A DNA stretch of 64,000 bases. Origin: Oscheius sp. JU75 (lineage: Eukaryota > Nematoda > Chromadorea > Rhabditida > Rhabditidae). The position numbers and the translations under genes are program-made. The stretch covers positions 2,356,001 through 2,420,000 of the forward strand of contig JASJZC010000004.1 in the NCBI GenBank assembly GCA_037178855.1, given 5' to 3'. Within the stretch, counting starts at the first letter, position 1, and each line of letters begins with the position of its first letter. A model generated the notes under the pieces. That model was given only the letters and a program-made list of their open reading frames with translations. It searched no databases and was not told where the DNA came from. Positions 35,888 through 47,573 of this stretch are shown in pieces.

Positions 35888-36217
35888 GAATTTGTCTGTG
35901 GGAAACTGATCGTTTGCCCATCCTTTTAAACCATTGATTGTTGGATCAGCAGGGAGAAGGACATTAGTAGTTTATTGTGTTCATTGGGTCAACGATTCGT
36001 ATCCTTTCCTAACAGAATGGATCAGAATGTCAATGATAGACAAATTGTTCAAGTAGATGGCTGATCAAAATAGATTCTTGAAATCCTTATCGTTCTTCTT
36101 TCTGCAGAAAAACCTGGAACCAGCGAAAATCTGCTGTCGCTTAATCACCGTCGATAATCCTCTTTAGAACGCCTGCTATCGCTTGAAATACTGTCTTCCC
36201 ACTCACGGTTATCAGCC

Positions 36218-37084
36218 ATGTTGCGTTCTCTCTTTTTGGCTGTATTGTTTCTATCCTCGTTTTTGAAAGTAGAATCAGTCCTTTGTGAAGACTATGTAGG
36301 TGGTCAGTTCATTTTCTCTTTTTGGCCAAATATCAAACCTCAGAGTGCCTAGGAGGATCCAAATGTTCGGATGGATACACTTGTGTTTCGAGATTTTGTT
36401 TTCCGACGTGCTGTGATCAGATTTCGAAGTGAGTTCCGAGCAACGTTTTGACTATTATTCAGCTGTGCTGGCTGGAAGAAGAACGGATTTTGCGACGACT
36501 CCAGCTCTTCAAGTGATATCAGAGCTCTTTGCCAACAGACCTGTGGTTTATGTACTCCTCAGACTCAGTAACTGAAAGAGACATTCCGCAATATACAGAT
36601 GTTTTGAGTGATGTAAGTGTCCGGACTCCAGAACCAATCACAGTTCCAGTGCCAACGGATGTCACTGTACCAGGTAGCAGACTTCAGTCATTCTTTATTC
36701 TCTTTAGGATGTGCAACTTGTCTGCAAAACTTGGAGCAAGGACCATCTTCAGAGGGATTCGTCACTGGTAAACTGAACATAACTTACGGGAAAGATGCAA
36801 ACAATTGCCTCGTTCCTACCTTTATCTGTGTAGGACCGAGATCAGATAAAGCAGTCTTTATCTCTCTTACGGTAACAGCTTCTATTTATTGACATATCTC
36901 AAGAGTTTAGAGTGACGAAGAAAACTTTCTTGTGGGTGCCTGTGGTACGGCCATAGCTGTACCTGGACAACATCCAGTCCAATGCCAGGACGGGACATGG
37001 GTTGACACGAGACCGACTACTGTAAATCCGAATAATCCAAAGATTATTTGCGAGCAAGTCCCTCCTACCGGAGAAACTTGTTAG
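36218..37084 (+). CDS. Secreted ShK plus C6 (DUF281) domain protein
   Basis: An extracellular protein of about 230 residues. The signal peptide is MLRSLFLAVLFLSSFLKVES. A Cys-rich region (GSKCSDGYTCVSRFC) leads into a ShK-like module, CAGWKKNGFCDD ... LCQQTCGLC. A Pro/Val/Thr spacer follows. The C-terminal half (GCATCLQNLEQG, NCLVPTFICVG, NFLVGACGTAIAV, CQDGTWV, IICEQV) has the six-Cys layout of the nematode C6/DUF281 domain. ShK-plus-C6 combinations are typical of nematode cuticle or secreted proteins of unknown role. Intron phases are consistent, and the stop TAG is at 37082. Confidence 0.7.
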
Positions 37085-37312
37085 CAACAATGAAACATTT
37101 CAATCAGCTTGAACCGTTGATCGAAGGGCGTAAACCTCCTAGACCGTGAAAGCCCGCTTTTTTTTTGAAAAGGGAGAAATGGAATTGCTGATTTGGGACA
37201 GATGGCATCGAGATAAAGTAAATCTCCTCTGCACTGAATCAGGCAATTTCAAAAAAGCGCTGGAGACGGGAGGTCGGTGTCCAGAAGACATCTACCACCA
37301 GCTGACACGGAT

Positions 37313-38175
37313 TTATTCGACCACAGAGTCATCGAGCTTACGTTTTCGGGAATTGCTTTGCATGTATATCAGTGGGAGCTTCTTCGATAGTCTCGATATG
37401 TTCGATATTAAATCGGTCTTTTTGTACAAGACTGCTCTGTCCATAGCAGCAGCCATGTACTGCTGACTGAAGATTCCCTGTCTGATGGGTTCCAACAAGA
37501 ATTCAATTCCCAGAAGTTCAGCCAAACAGTAGAGTTCGACCAACAGGCGCGGATCGATAACGCCCACCTCTTTCTGCTTTTGCTCAAAAGACTGAAAGGA
37601 TAAAATGGAAAGGTAGTGTGGACGGACATACGGACAAGACATTGACAGGAAAGTGTGTTTAAAAGTAGAAGGACTGATTCTGTAGAGAACTGGACCAACC
37701 CGGCCTTATTCGTCAAAGAATCGGTCCACGGCCGGAAAACAGACTGCGGAAATATGGAGAGTGGCATACGAGCAACAGAAAAGATCATAAGACAGTTTTC
37801 AGTCTTCCCTTTTTCGGAGCATACAATTCCTTCCCGTCACCAGTGACTAGGGTCAAATCGAATCAGTCTAGTTGTTTTGTGAAGTCGTAATTCCTATTCA
37901 GCTACGAACTTGATCCAGTCTCAGAAAGAAAACAGACCTGAAGAAGAGAGGGTGAATAAAGGTTGCGTGCTCGCATTGATCAGATTCTCGTTTTTTGTCC
38001 TACGGGGCTGCATGCGTCGCGAGTACAAGACGGTGGGAGAGCGATTCGAGAAGGACCATACGAATTGTCGTGGGAGAGAATTGTAGTCCCCGACCTTTCC
38101 CGCCAAACGAGCGTTCGGAATAGACGAGTCGTAAAACGCAGAAGGTGTCAGCAAGAGCAGTTTGTCTGTCATCAT
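37313..38175 (-). CDS. Unrecognised protein, BTB/SKP1-like C-part
   Basis: Minus-strand exons join from ATG 38175 (MMTDKLLLLTPSAFYDSSI...) through VTGDGKELYAPKKGRLKT and SVFRPWTDSLTNKAGLVQF to a last exon QKEVGVIDPRLLVELYCLAE LLG region, KTDLISNISRLSKKLPLIYM and stop at 37313. The LLVELYCLAELLGIEFLLE helix pair resembles the C-terminal helices of BTB/SKP1-type domains, but the beta part is not clear. An overlapping plus-strand ORF (37963-38229) competes for the 5' end. Exon joins near 37.85 kb are weak. Confidence 0.4.
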
Positions 38176-38340
38176 TTGAATGATTTACGACAAGATGTTG
38201 ACTGTCTGCAACCAACGGTTATCAAATGAGTTCTTTCTCTCTTTTCAGCCAAACAACTCAAGTGAGTAATAAATGGCCAAATCCCAAAATTTATCTGCTG
38301 AACTCGTTCTTCAATCTTTTCAAAGAATGGTTCGCCTGAC

Positions 38341-38933
38341 TCAGTGTGAAGATTTGACCGTCACCACCCCTTTTCCCATTTGATTTTCTTCGAGCCAGAC
38401 GAATCCGCCGGGTACAGACAGGAACGTGGCTATGATATCGGCCGCTAGCTTGTCGATTAACGATTTCCGAATATAAAGTATGTGAAGGAGGGCGCTCTTT
38501 CTCTTACCATGTTCGAAATAAACTTTCTGGATAGACCATGTTTCTGAATAGCTGTTTATACGGCTGGATGTAGATGATAGGTTCCATCAGATCAGAACAA
38601 TCGAATTCTGTCATACTCTAGGTCACCTTCGTTTTGAACACCTTTCAAGTCCTCAGCATTACCTGAACTATTTTTTTAGACAAAGAACTAACCTTTTTTT
38701 CGACGTAGAAAGTGAATTTTCCGTCCAGATACGCGGCGGATACCCTAATTGGAAGTTTTAGACTAAAACCGAAGCCTGGTGTACTAACGGAGCAACTGAA
38801 CTCAGATGTTGTCTTGGTAACTACCGAAAACTTACTGATTTACTGAAATCGATGTGTTGTCAATCTCAGCAGTGGAATCGAACGTTATCTCCAATGGCAA
38901 TATTCCAGCCGTGGACGTATTAACAAGCTCCAT
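38341..38933 (-). CDS. Unrecognised protein
   Basis: ATG 38933 opens MELVNTSTAGILPLEITFDS. The first intron (GTAAGT...TTCAG) joins in phase to STPGFGFSLKLPIRVSAAYL and GKFTFYVEKK, a beta-sandwich-like stretch. Further exons give VQNEGDL and then SIQKVYFEHGKRKSALLHIL, LIDKLAADIIATFLSVPGG and FVWLEENQMGKGVVTVKSSH before TGA at 38341. The intron between the second and third blocks is not securely placed. A beta-sandwich followed by hydrophobic helices could be lipid-binding or membrane-associated, but I do not recognise the family. The upstream ORF to 39126 is strongly hydrophobic and could be a 5' extension. Confidence 0.4.
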
Positions 38934-39338
38934 TTCCAAAGAAATTAAAAGAGAACAGAATTTTAGCTATTGTCAAGGGAATCAATAGCGGCAACGGAAA
39001 ACGAAGAGGCGGGAAAGGGATGAGAGTGAGAGACAGTCGGAGAAAAGTATAGAGAAATTGGAAATGGTGGTAAGTGAAGAACTTATTCTTTGAAAATAAC
39101 GTATTTGAACTGGTGCGCATTACCAAAATTTGAACTTCGAAAATGATTTTCTTCTCGGCCGTTTTGTATGCTTCTCGCTACTTTTTTTTTTTACTTTTTT
39201 TTCATAGAGCAAGAACAGAATGATTATGTCAGAAATAGCAGTACTGCCCATCCACTGCCGAATTTACAGGCGTATTGATGCTTTCGAAATAATGAGATTC
39301 GTGCTACTTAATTTTTCTGTCTTAGGTCCATTTTCAGG

Positions 39339-41061
39339 ATGGTTTTCAATGTATGTTGCACAAAGTGCTCACGCGATAATAAAAGAAGCTACGACCTCTT
39401 CAACTTTGTGGAACATTATGCTGAGGTCCATCTCGGTAAGGATCCACTTTTAGAGTAGGCTTCATTTTTTAGGTGGATTCCATACGTTCACGTGTCCAAG
39501 GTGTCGTCAGCATTTTGCTTCAAACTTCAGCGCCAATTATCACATGGCAAGCTGCTGGGATCAGAACGTTTCGGTTAGAGTTTTCGACTTCAGAGACGCA
39601 CTATTTTAGCCGTCGGTTTATTCGAGACCGTTCAGAGTCGGGGATCTGGAAGATGTAGATGAAATCAAGGCAGCCATGGATGACGCTATCAGTGTTGCAG
39701 TTGAACGTCTTGTGGAGGAAAAATGTAACTTTTGATGGAAAATTCAACTCGGCCGCCTCTTTTAGTGGAGATGCGTAGCAAGTCGGAAGACATGATAATT
39801 GATGAGAAGAGGGGAAACAACAACTACGATCCGCCGTGCCCCCTTTTCAGGCGTCAAGAGGAAAGGAGAAGACGTGATCGAAGAACTCCTGAAAGACGTT
39901 CGAGAAGCCGTGAAAGAGGAGACGATCGGCGTTCGTATAGCCGAGATCGCAGTCGTGATCAAAGATGCTCATTTGGAAGAGATGACAGAAGACGCGATGA
40001 ACCTCCTAGGTTTGTAAGCGAACAGCTTTGCTAGAGACGAACTTTTAGACCAATGTCATTCGCTCCAACTTTGTCGATGTCTCCATACAGTTACAATCCG
40101 ATGCCAAGATATCAGCCTCCAATCTACCAGCAGAACCTCCTCCTCCCGTACGCTTATCCAAGATCTCATTACCCGAGGTACTGAGTTTGTTGTTATAATT
40201 ACGTAGGTTTGCACGTTTCAGTTATTCGCAAAATAATATTCCACAATCTCTTGGAAATGGAATCCCCAGGCCCGTTTTGGTAGAGAACAAATCTAAGCGT
40301 AAGTCTATTGCAGATTCGTTCAAATTGTCGGTTTCTAGTTGACGGACCGATGTCGGTAGTCAATATGAAACTGTTCGACGAAAAGACTGACGAAACAGAT
40401 TCAGTTCTAGAAGTTGACGGCGCCAAGGGCTTCATTCAGATGCACTTCGATTCCAAGGTACGATTACAATGAGAGCATAATAGCAAAAGTCTTAGTTTCT
40501 GAGCAAAGCATCTCCCTATTTCAAGAAACTCTTCAATTCGCCCGAGTTTCTCAACTCTTCTGACAACAGGATGACTATCGCTCGCCCTTATGTCTCGTTC
40601 ATCGATGTTATGAACGTTCTCCATTACAAATCTCTTCCCTGGAAAATGCGTTGCAGGCAATACTTCATGATGGGAAATCGTAAGTCGTACTCTTTTGTAT
40701 TTGAACCCATTCGCTTCAGTCCATCGAATATATAGAGCTTTGAAAGAGGCGCTCGAGCTCGAGTTACCCTCAGTTACTGCCTTCCTGGGCGAGAGCATGT
40801 TCCGCCAAAGATGCTTCGCCGGCGAAGACGTCTGCGACTGTACCACATGCATTGAACGAGTTGTTTTGGCTCTACATTTCGGCATCAAGATCCCAGAGGT
40901 CGGTTATTCCTTGCCCAAAAGTCATACTACCATTTCAGGATCTGAAATTCCCCGAGGAATGCTGCCAGAAGTGGCTTTCCGACTGTGCTATTTACAGTTG
41001 TGCTCCAGAGCTCGACATGGTAGCCGAAACTACCCGCTTCATCTCTGGTATGCACAAGTAA
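39339..41061 (+). CDS. Zinc-finger / RS-rich / BTB-domain protein
   Basis: One gene of nine or ten exons, start ATG 39339 two bases after CCATTTTCAG. The N-terminus has CCTKC and a C2H2-type finger, TCPRCRQHFASNFSANYHMASC. A 41 bp intron (39725-39766) then joins this in phase to an Arg/Ser/Glu-rich domain (RTPERRSRSRERGDDRRSYS) like those of splicing-associated proteins. A Pro/Tyr/Gln-rich spacer (YNPMPRYQPPIYQQN) follows, then a BTB domain: SVLEVDGAKGFIQMHFDSK, FLSKASPYFKKLFNS and YVSFIDVMNVLHYKSLPW. A long Cys-containing C-terminal region ends FISGMHK. BTB domains usually recruit Cullin-3 or dimerise. A nuclear role linked to RNA is inference from the RS region. Confidence 0.65.
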
Positions 41062-41076
41062 TAGAATTTGTTTATT

Positions 41077-41418
41077 TCACACTTTTGTTGTTGCGTGTTC
41101 TATAAATGCCTGAACTTTACATTGACTTTCTAACTTGAGTTTACCGAAGCAACACTTGTAGTCGACTTTTGGAAGTTTGAAACAGAATAATGTGTAAGCA
41201 AAGTTCTGGTACGGGGTAACAAAGTACAAGGTGAAAAGAGGACTCAGGACAGTCAAGAAGTCGGAGAGGTAAAGTTGAGCATATGTTCTGGTCTTCCTCA
41301 GAGTCTTTTTTCGTATAGCGTAGATGAGAATCAAATTGATACCAACGACGGTCTTCCTGGGAACACAGAAGAGCCATCCGGTCATGAAGACGACGTACGA
41401 GATCTCCCAGATATCCAT
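41077..41418 (-). pseudogene. Truncated serpentine receptor, copy A
   Basis: A minus-strand frame starting MDIWEISYVVFMTG, then GINLILIYAIRKKT and YLSDFLTVLSPLFTLYFVTP. This is the TM1-loop-TM2 layout (LNLLL..I..KT) of nematode chemoreceptors of the srd/str type. The frame ends after roughly two to three membrane helices, so most of a seven-helix receptor is absent. It follows copy B head-to-tail and overlaps its last codons in another frame. It is either a pseudogene or the first exons of a gene whose rest is lost to the BTB locus. Confidence 0.45.
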
Positions 41419-41875
41419 ACCAGGAATACAGGAATACCTCCTGCTTTAGCAGCTAATGAGAGATATGGGTCTCGTGGCACAGTGCGTGTCGCAGAAATGG
41501 ACACGAGAGCGAGAAAGAAGAGAATATAGAGTCGGTAGAAAATAGAAATGATGATGGACCAGTTCAGATGACTGAACATCGTGATCATCGCGCCGAATAT
41601 GAATCCATTTTTTCTGAGGAGAGGATTGTACCTAATATAGCAGAGTTTGACTGAAACAGCTCGCTACTCACCTTGGCTGGAGCAAAATCAGAACGAAGCA
41701 GGTTAGGAAATAGAAACGTGTAGAGTTAAATAAGAAGAGAGAGTATGTTTTGTTCTTCGGAGTTCGTTTCAGGATTGCGAAGAGGAGAATGAGGTTGATG
41801 GGCAGACCGAAGGTATGCCAGCGTTATAAAGACGAAGTATGACGTCTCCCAAACTTCCATTTCTTCTGATTCCAT
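41382..41875 (-). pseudogene. Frameshifted serpentine receptor, copy B
   Basis: Parallel to copy A: MEVWETSYFVFITLA matches MDIWEISYVVFMTG, then FGLPINLILLFAILKRTPK, LLLQPR, and an exon with YNPLLRKNGFIFGAMITMF and hydrophobic RLYILFFLALVSISAT. Between TM1 halves the reading frame changes with no room for an intron, and no exons for the later helices are present. I read it as a decayed chemoreceptor gene of the nematode-specific serpentine families. The family (srd/str) is a guess from the I-L-K-K-T-P-type loop. Confidence 0.45.
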
Positions 41876-42152
41876 CCGAACGGAACTCTTAGAGCAACTT
41901 CTGAATGTCATCCGGTAAATATAGCTGTGATCGACGTCCTGCTGAACGAGAGAGATCATCAGCGAAACTGCCCAGGAAAAGTTCAAAGAAGAATGAAAGG
42001 ATGAATATAGCAGAAGAAAGAGTTTGGTTGAAGAATGATCGTGCTGCAGACTAACCACCTGCTTCTACTTCATGATCGAGTTCCTTGTAATCGTCACGAA
42101 AAGACAGAAGAGACTATAGTTTAGACATATTTCATTGAAACCGGCCTTTTCC

Positions 42153-44432
42153 TTAAGCTGCCGTCTTCTCGAGCGACTTCTTGATTCGATGGACCTGGGT
42201 CTTGTACATTGTGAAAACGAAGATGACGAAAAGAAGAATGATGAACAGGATTATAGAGCCCCAGATGATGAGATTCGTCGTGCTCTGGACTATCTTCTCT
42301 CCCTCATGCACGTCGTTGAACCGTCCGGCGAGTATTTGACCAGTATGCAATGTGGCAAGAATCTTAAGTTTGAGATCCTTCTTCGGCAGATTCGTCAACA
42401 AGAGATGGAGTCCGTTTGGATGTACGGCTTGGCCCTGTTTGTCGCAGTTCTTCGTGAAGTCGTAGGAAGGGACTCTTCGACTATGTATCTTCCAGCTGAC
42501 AGCCTTCCCGACGTGGTAGACCGTGTCATCGACTATCAGACGATAGCTGTGATTGGCTTCGACTTGAAAGTCATTCTGGATAGAGTCGAGTACCAGAGGC
42601 TTGAAGGTGTAGCCGTCACATGGATTCGCTTCTTCTTCTTCCGTCTGAATTTAAGCAGTCAATTCGAGTCTCATTAGAATTGGATACCTCGCCTTCCTTC
42701 TCCTTCGTCTTCTCCTCGTAGTTCTCCATTCCACGACACATCGCCAGCAGAGCACAATTCATCTTTTGAGGGTCATTTTGGCACGATTCCGTCTGGATGA
42801 ACAGTCCGGCTCCCTTGTACCCTTTCATGTTCGCCGTGCCGTTCCGCATTGTCAGGAATTTTGAAGTGAATCGTTTCTGAAACTTGTATGAAGAAGGTTC
42901 ATTAGAAGAACCAACATGTATCTCTGCCCTCAGAAGAGTAGGAACGATCGAACTGAAGAGTGGAATGCCGCTCTCCAAGTAGGGCCAATGATCAAAAATG
43001 GCTTCCAAATGGATGTGGTGTTCCTTGAAATTGCCTTTGAGAAACTTATCTCCAAGGTAGATCGGCTTGTCTGGATTCAACTTCATCATGGACAGATGTC
43101 CTTTCCTTGTTCTGACGGAGTAGATCGTATGACACTTATGTTCTACAGTGGCCCTCTCTCCACACGTCTGCTCATTACAACAGCAGGCCGAACAGCAGCT
43201 CCACGATTCCCAGGTCATTTTCAGTTGGATGTTTCCCGTCGGAAAGGTCAGACTCGTCAGGTTCCAGCCGTCATCCCATTTCTCGTAGAGCTCAAAAGTG
43301 CCGGGGATTGAAAAGAGTTCATCGGCTGTTGTGACCAAGGAATCGACGTTGACTACCACATTCGTAGCTTTTTCAAAGCCGTCTTTTGACTAAAGGGTTG
43401 TTATCACTTTGAATAGAGAATAAGAAAATACCTCGACACATTTGAAAGTGGCTCCATGTTTGACAGCTTGAACCTCTTGGACTTGTTTGACAGCATTTTG
43501 TACTTCTATTCCATCGAGTCCTTTCAACAAACTTCGTGGAAATGATCTGTAGAACTCGTTCGAAAAGTCGATTTGGAGTCGTCCACTGCCAGTCGAATAG
43601 CTGTTATCGTCCTCTCGAATCTGCCTTCCCACGTCTCTTCTGATTGATTGGATGAGAGATGGACTTGAACTGACGTCTTTTGCAATGAGAGAATGGACAG
43701 CATGGAGCAGAAGAGACTGGACAGGAAGGTGGTAGGTCGAATTAAGGGGATCGGTCCGATTCGGATACTTTTCCAGTCGTTTGTAAAATTGATGTGTGTA
43801 GAAGTCTCTGAAAACATGTTGGCTCAGTTCAACCTAATAATCAAGCCTTTTAGGAAGAAGATGGAAGCTATTGCGTCTATGGTTCTTCTTGTAGCATGAC
43901 AAGCACGGAACATCGTAAGGCAGGCCAGGTTCGGGAAACAGTTGTACAGTGATGAATTCGCTCTTCCTCATTTGGCTACAGGCTTGCTTCCCGGCATATT
44001 CGCTCGTTCTGAAGACCGGATCCTGTAGAGCAGCCTCTCGAAACATCTTCCCGTTCCGATCAGTATGTTCCCAACTCTGAGTCAGCATTTTCTCCCACTG
44101 TGGATTCTTCTCCGTCTCCAATTTCTTCTTCTTTCGATTGAATACTTCTCGCTCATTCGGAAGCATCTCTTTCCAGCTGGGTTCATCTTTTGGCCAGATC
44201 ATCATCGTCGAATCGTCTCTTGGTCGAAAATAGTAGGCGAGGAAAGTGGCTGCCCGTGGAATAAACAGTGTCTTGTCATTTTGGTCTGAAACTTCGAGTC
44301 ATGAAGGAAAGATGAGAATGTCTTACTCGGAATGGGGAGATTCTGATCCGAAACTTGATTGCTGCCGAAAACTGACGGAATGATCAAGAAGATGACGGAG
44401 AGACGCAGAAGACAAATATCCACGGAGACCAT
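42153..44432 (-). CDS. Large type I membrane protein, unrecognised
   Basis: About 700 residues. A signal peptide (MVSVDICLLRLSVIFLIIPS) begins at 44432. The ectodomain includes a basic/helical part (REVFNRKKKKLETEKNPQW), DFYTHQFYKRLEKYPNRTDP, many Asn-X-Ser/Thr sites, and a striking Cys cluster, TWESWSCCSACCCNEQTC. Beta-rich blocks follow (GHLSMMKLNPDKPIYLGDKF; AIFDHWPYLESGIPLF; HSYRLIVDDTVYHVGKAVSW). Near the C-terminus is one membrane helix (LIIWGSIILFIILLFVIFVF) and a short basic tail ending KKSLEKTAA. Exons are large for this genome. The join near 43.85 kb (85 bp intron) is inferred. I do not recognise the family. The WxxWSCC.CCC cluster might identify it in a search. Confidence 0.65.
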
Positions 44433-44486
44433 CTTTGAATGAGTGGAAAAAATTTTATTGGAATTTAATTGAGAGCAATTAACAAG

Positions 44487-45635
44487 CTAGTAGTTGTGAG
44501 AACAACTAGCAGAGAACAGCCAATAGTCGTACTCAGAAAATCTACTCTTCCAGTCGTCTTCCGTCTCATGCAGAGTAATGGAAAATGTTGAATACAGACG
44601 AGAAGCTACTTCGACAACCCTTCCCCCCTCTAACTTCATACGCAAAACTTCGATCTTGAACCGTCTCCACATCTGAAAAATAGTATGTTTTATCTTAGAT
44701 CAGTTCAACCATGTCTCTGTAGACATCTCTCAGCAGGGAATCTATACTCTCAGGAGTCCAGGCCTCCGCAAAGCCGAGTTCCGATTGGAGTCTGGACATC
44801 AAAGAGCGATGGGAGTCAGCTCCTTGAGAGGAAGTGTTTAGACAGACGTTTGAGACCTGAATGGATCCAGACACCATTTTCTGGAAGTTTTAATATCAAA
44901 AGGTTGAAAGTCAAGATACTTCGATCACTTGGTAGACCTGATCGTAGGTTATACACTCTTGTGTGCAGTTGAAACTCGAGTGAGAGGGAAAAAGGCAATC
45001 CAGAATATTGAGCTGAACATCTGGTAAGGACAGAGTTACTCCTTTGAGCTCCTGAAGAAATATGAAAATCCAGTTGTTCCCTTACATTTAGCCTTGGATG
45101 TTTAGGTATCATTTCAGCCTCTGTTCCAATACAGTTACCAACACAGATTCTATCAAATCTGATCGAACTATCCAGAAGTTTCACAACTAAACCAGCCGGT
45201 ATTTTGTTGGCACACAAGTCAGTAGTCTTGATCTTTCTGTTCACGATGAATCTGGCTGTTTGTTCTACATCTTCCTCGGATATTTTGGTCTAAACTATTG
45301 ATAAACATGTTATGTGGGCAACTAACCAATATGAGTACATCGACAACAAAATGTAATAGTTCTTTCTGATCAGGACACTTGAAGTAGCGTCGCGGATCTA
45401 GCTTTGAGTGGAGCCAAATGTCCTTAGAAAACGATACTATTGGAGAAATAACAAACTTTTCCGTCAAAATGAAGTACCGAGAAGTGATTTGTTTTGACAG
45501 AATATATAGCTCGGTTTTTAGAAACGTAGGTGAAGAATTCTTTGTTACTTCTACGCATCCTGGCGAATAGTCGAGTATCCATCTGTACTTCATTTTAAAT
45601 CGTTCAATTCTCCCAAACCTTGTTAAGAATGCCAT
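44487..45635 (-). CDS. Unrecognised intracellular protein
   Basis: Minus-strand exons join in phase from ATG 45635 (MAFLTRFGRIERFKMKYRW) through SPTFLKTELYILSKQITSRY, DPRRYFKCPDQKELLHFVVD, ARFIVNRKIKTTDLCANKI, LLDSSIRFDRICVGN and CLFPSHSSFNCTQECITYD to a final exon RRFKIEVLRMKLEGGRVVEV ending CSHNY. It has no signal peptide or membrane helix. The mix of short beta strands and leucine-rich segments resembles the variable C-terminal halves of nematode F-box proteins (DUF38/FTH type), but no F-box is evident. An in-frame Ser/Arg-rich extension up to 45809 is possible. Confidence 0.55.
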
Positions 45636-46029
45636 CGAGCAAGACGTCGGGAAGGTAAGAGAGCGACGGAAACATGGAGCAAAAGAGCAAGAGGAATCGA
45701 TCGAACGTGTGGCAGGACACACAGCTGTTGGTTTAAGAGAGCGGCTGAGAAAATGGCTGGAACTGCTTGTACGACTGTAATATCGAGAAAAAAAGGTCTG
45801 TGAAACCATTCAATTTCGTCCGCTTTGTTCTCTTACTCTCCAGTAGAATACCCATGCACTTCCATATTCAGTACCTTTCTACTTTTGCAAGTAGCACAAT
45901 AGAAGAGTTTATTCTAAAAATAACCGGATCGGATGACTGTTAGCACCAGGAATATGAGGAAGAGACTAGACAAAATAATCGGATCTCCGGGAGTAAAGCT
46001 GTGATTTTTCTCGATGAGATCAGACTCGT

Positions 46030-47573
46030 TTAGACGTTCTTCTCTCGAAGAGAGATGTAAGGAAAGCTGAAGATGGATCCCTTTTTGTCAGGGAAGTAAC
46101 GGACAGCGGCGGTGAATCTGAATTGGTTTTGAGAAGAAGAGATAGACTCAACTCACTTGTGTGTGTCTCTCCTTGTCTCGATGTCAATCATACTGAACAT
46201 TATGAAAATGGTATAACCAGCCAGTCCAGCTAGAAGATGGAACATTGCGTGGAGATATGGGGTGCCGAGAGATAGCCAGAGCGGACAGAGAAGACGGTCG
46301 GCAAACCAACAACTGAAGGCAGCTCCCCAAAGAGTCAGAATTCGGATCGGGAAACGCTCCACATCAGGAATGCCGGAGCTGAAAGAGGTATTCATACAGT
46401 CATTCATTCAGAAAACTCACTGTACTCCTTCGTAGTGAATGACCCATCCGGCCGGAATGGAAAACAACATTAAAACGATCGCATTCAGGTTGGGTTCCAA
46501 AAAGCACAGAGCCGAAAAGAAGGCCGTCAAAATTACCAAAGTCCATCGAAGGACAAGTCTATAAATTATTTCTCTTCATAATCAAGAAGAGTCTTACAAT
46601 TTTTCGTAAAATTGTTGAGGGAACCACTTCATGACAGGGATATAGACAACCAGAAAAACCATAATGATCCATACTAAGGAGAGTTCGTCGACTAGTTGGC
46701 CTGGAAAGGATGGGTGATTTTAGATATCAAGAGAGAACGTCTCGACCTTTTCCCTTTCGACAGGAAGTCGTAAAAAGAGGCCATGAAGCCGAAAGTGCAC
46801 AACAAAAGGAGAAAACGACGTACCGAAGAGGTTCAGTGTCGCATGGTAGTAGGTGGATGCGAGACCATTGAAGGTCAGAAGCAGTTGTGGAAACAGCAGT
46901 CCCATGTTGACCTGAATTTGAATTGGTGACCCTAATTAGTGTCTCTCCACACCTCTTTGAGATATCTTCTCTGGAGCATTGCATTGAGCATTGGGAGCAC
47001 AATTATGGGCAGATTTGTGACCTGTAATCTCCATTATGACTTTCGTATGTTTGATCTCGTTCGCCTTTTTCCTCTGTCCGTATGTCTACAAGAGAACTCG
47101 TGAATGAGGACAGAGCAAACATGTACAAAAGACCGGTATATAACAGACTTCTTTTCTGGCAAATTTCGTTCGGATTTGAAACAGGATCGGCTAAATCAGA
47201 AAGTGATAACGCGATGGCATGAATAATGCTTTTCGATAAGCACTTGTGAAATCACTTTCCCTTCGGAAAGATCTCATTTAATTCGGTCGTTAAGCCATTT
47301 GACCCTGTTCATCTCCCCAAGAGACTTCCTTTTCAGATTCGAACTTCTGGTTCAAGGACAGACCATCTCAATGTCCTATACGACTCAGAGGGGCTGTGAG
47401 TCAAAAACGAGTTTTGTACGGTCATTCGTACGACTTTTAACATCCGAACAAGGAACCAAAAAGAAGAAGAAACTCACAGAATTGGCAAACTCTGCCACGA
47501 GAGGATGTGTCTGATACTTGTAGGCGCTTTCACACCACGCATGGCCACTTTCGTACTCGAACCAGCCGCTCAT
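46030..47573 (-). CDS. Alkaline ceramidase (ACER family)
   Basis: A seven-helix ER/Golgi membrane enzyme that hydrolyses ceramide to sphingosine and fatty acid. ATG 47573 follows CTTCTTCCAG and gives the family N-terminus SGHAWCESAYKYQTHPLVAE. Exon 2, after a 457 bp intron, is TNLPIIVLPMLNAMLQRRYL. Next come GLASTYYHATLNLFGQLVDE (Ser, His and Asp of the active site), WIIMVFLVVYIPVMKWFPQQ, ALCFLEPNLNAIVLMLFSIP, AFSCWFADRLLCPLWLSLGT, and HAMFHLLAGLAGYTIF with the His-x3-His that completes the zinc/catalytic site. The tail DKKGSIFSFPY precedes TAA at 46030. All catalytic residues are present. The first intron is much longer than average. Confidence 0.85.

Noticed and set aside
37963-38229. Plus-strand ORF of 88 codons overlapping the minus-strand unrecognised gene
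   Set aside because: No signal, motif or splice continuation; the minus-strand frame extends through several in-phase exons.
39735-41061. BTB gene as a separate cistron starting MENSTRPP at the overlapping TGATG
   Set aside because: A 41 bp GT...TTTTAG intron removes exactly this start and joins the upstream zinc-finger frame in phase, making one gene more likely.
42616-43359. Idea that the Cys-cluster membrane protein is a HAP2/GCS1 gamete fusogen
   Set aside because: A WxxWSCC-type cluster and a C-terminal helix are suggestive, but the HAP2 domain signature is absent, nematodes are thought to lack HAP2, and I could not match the flanking blocks.
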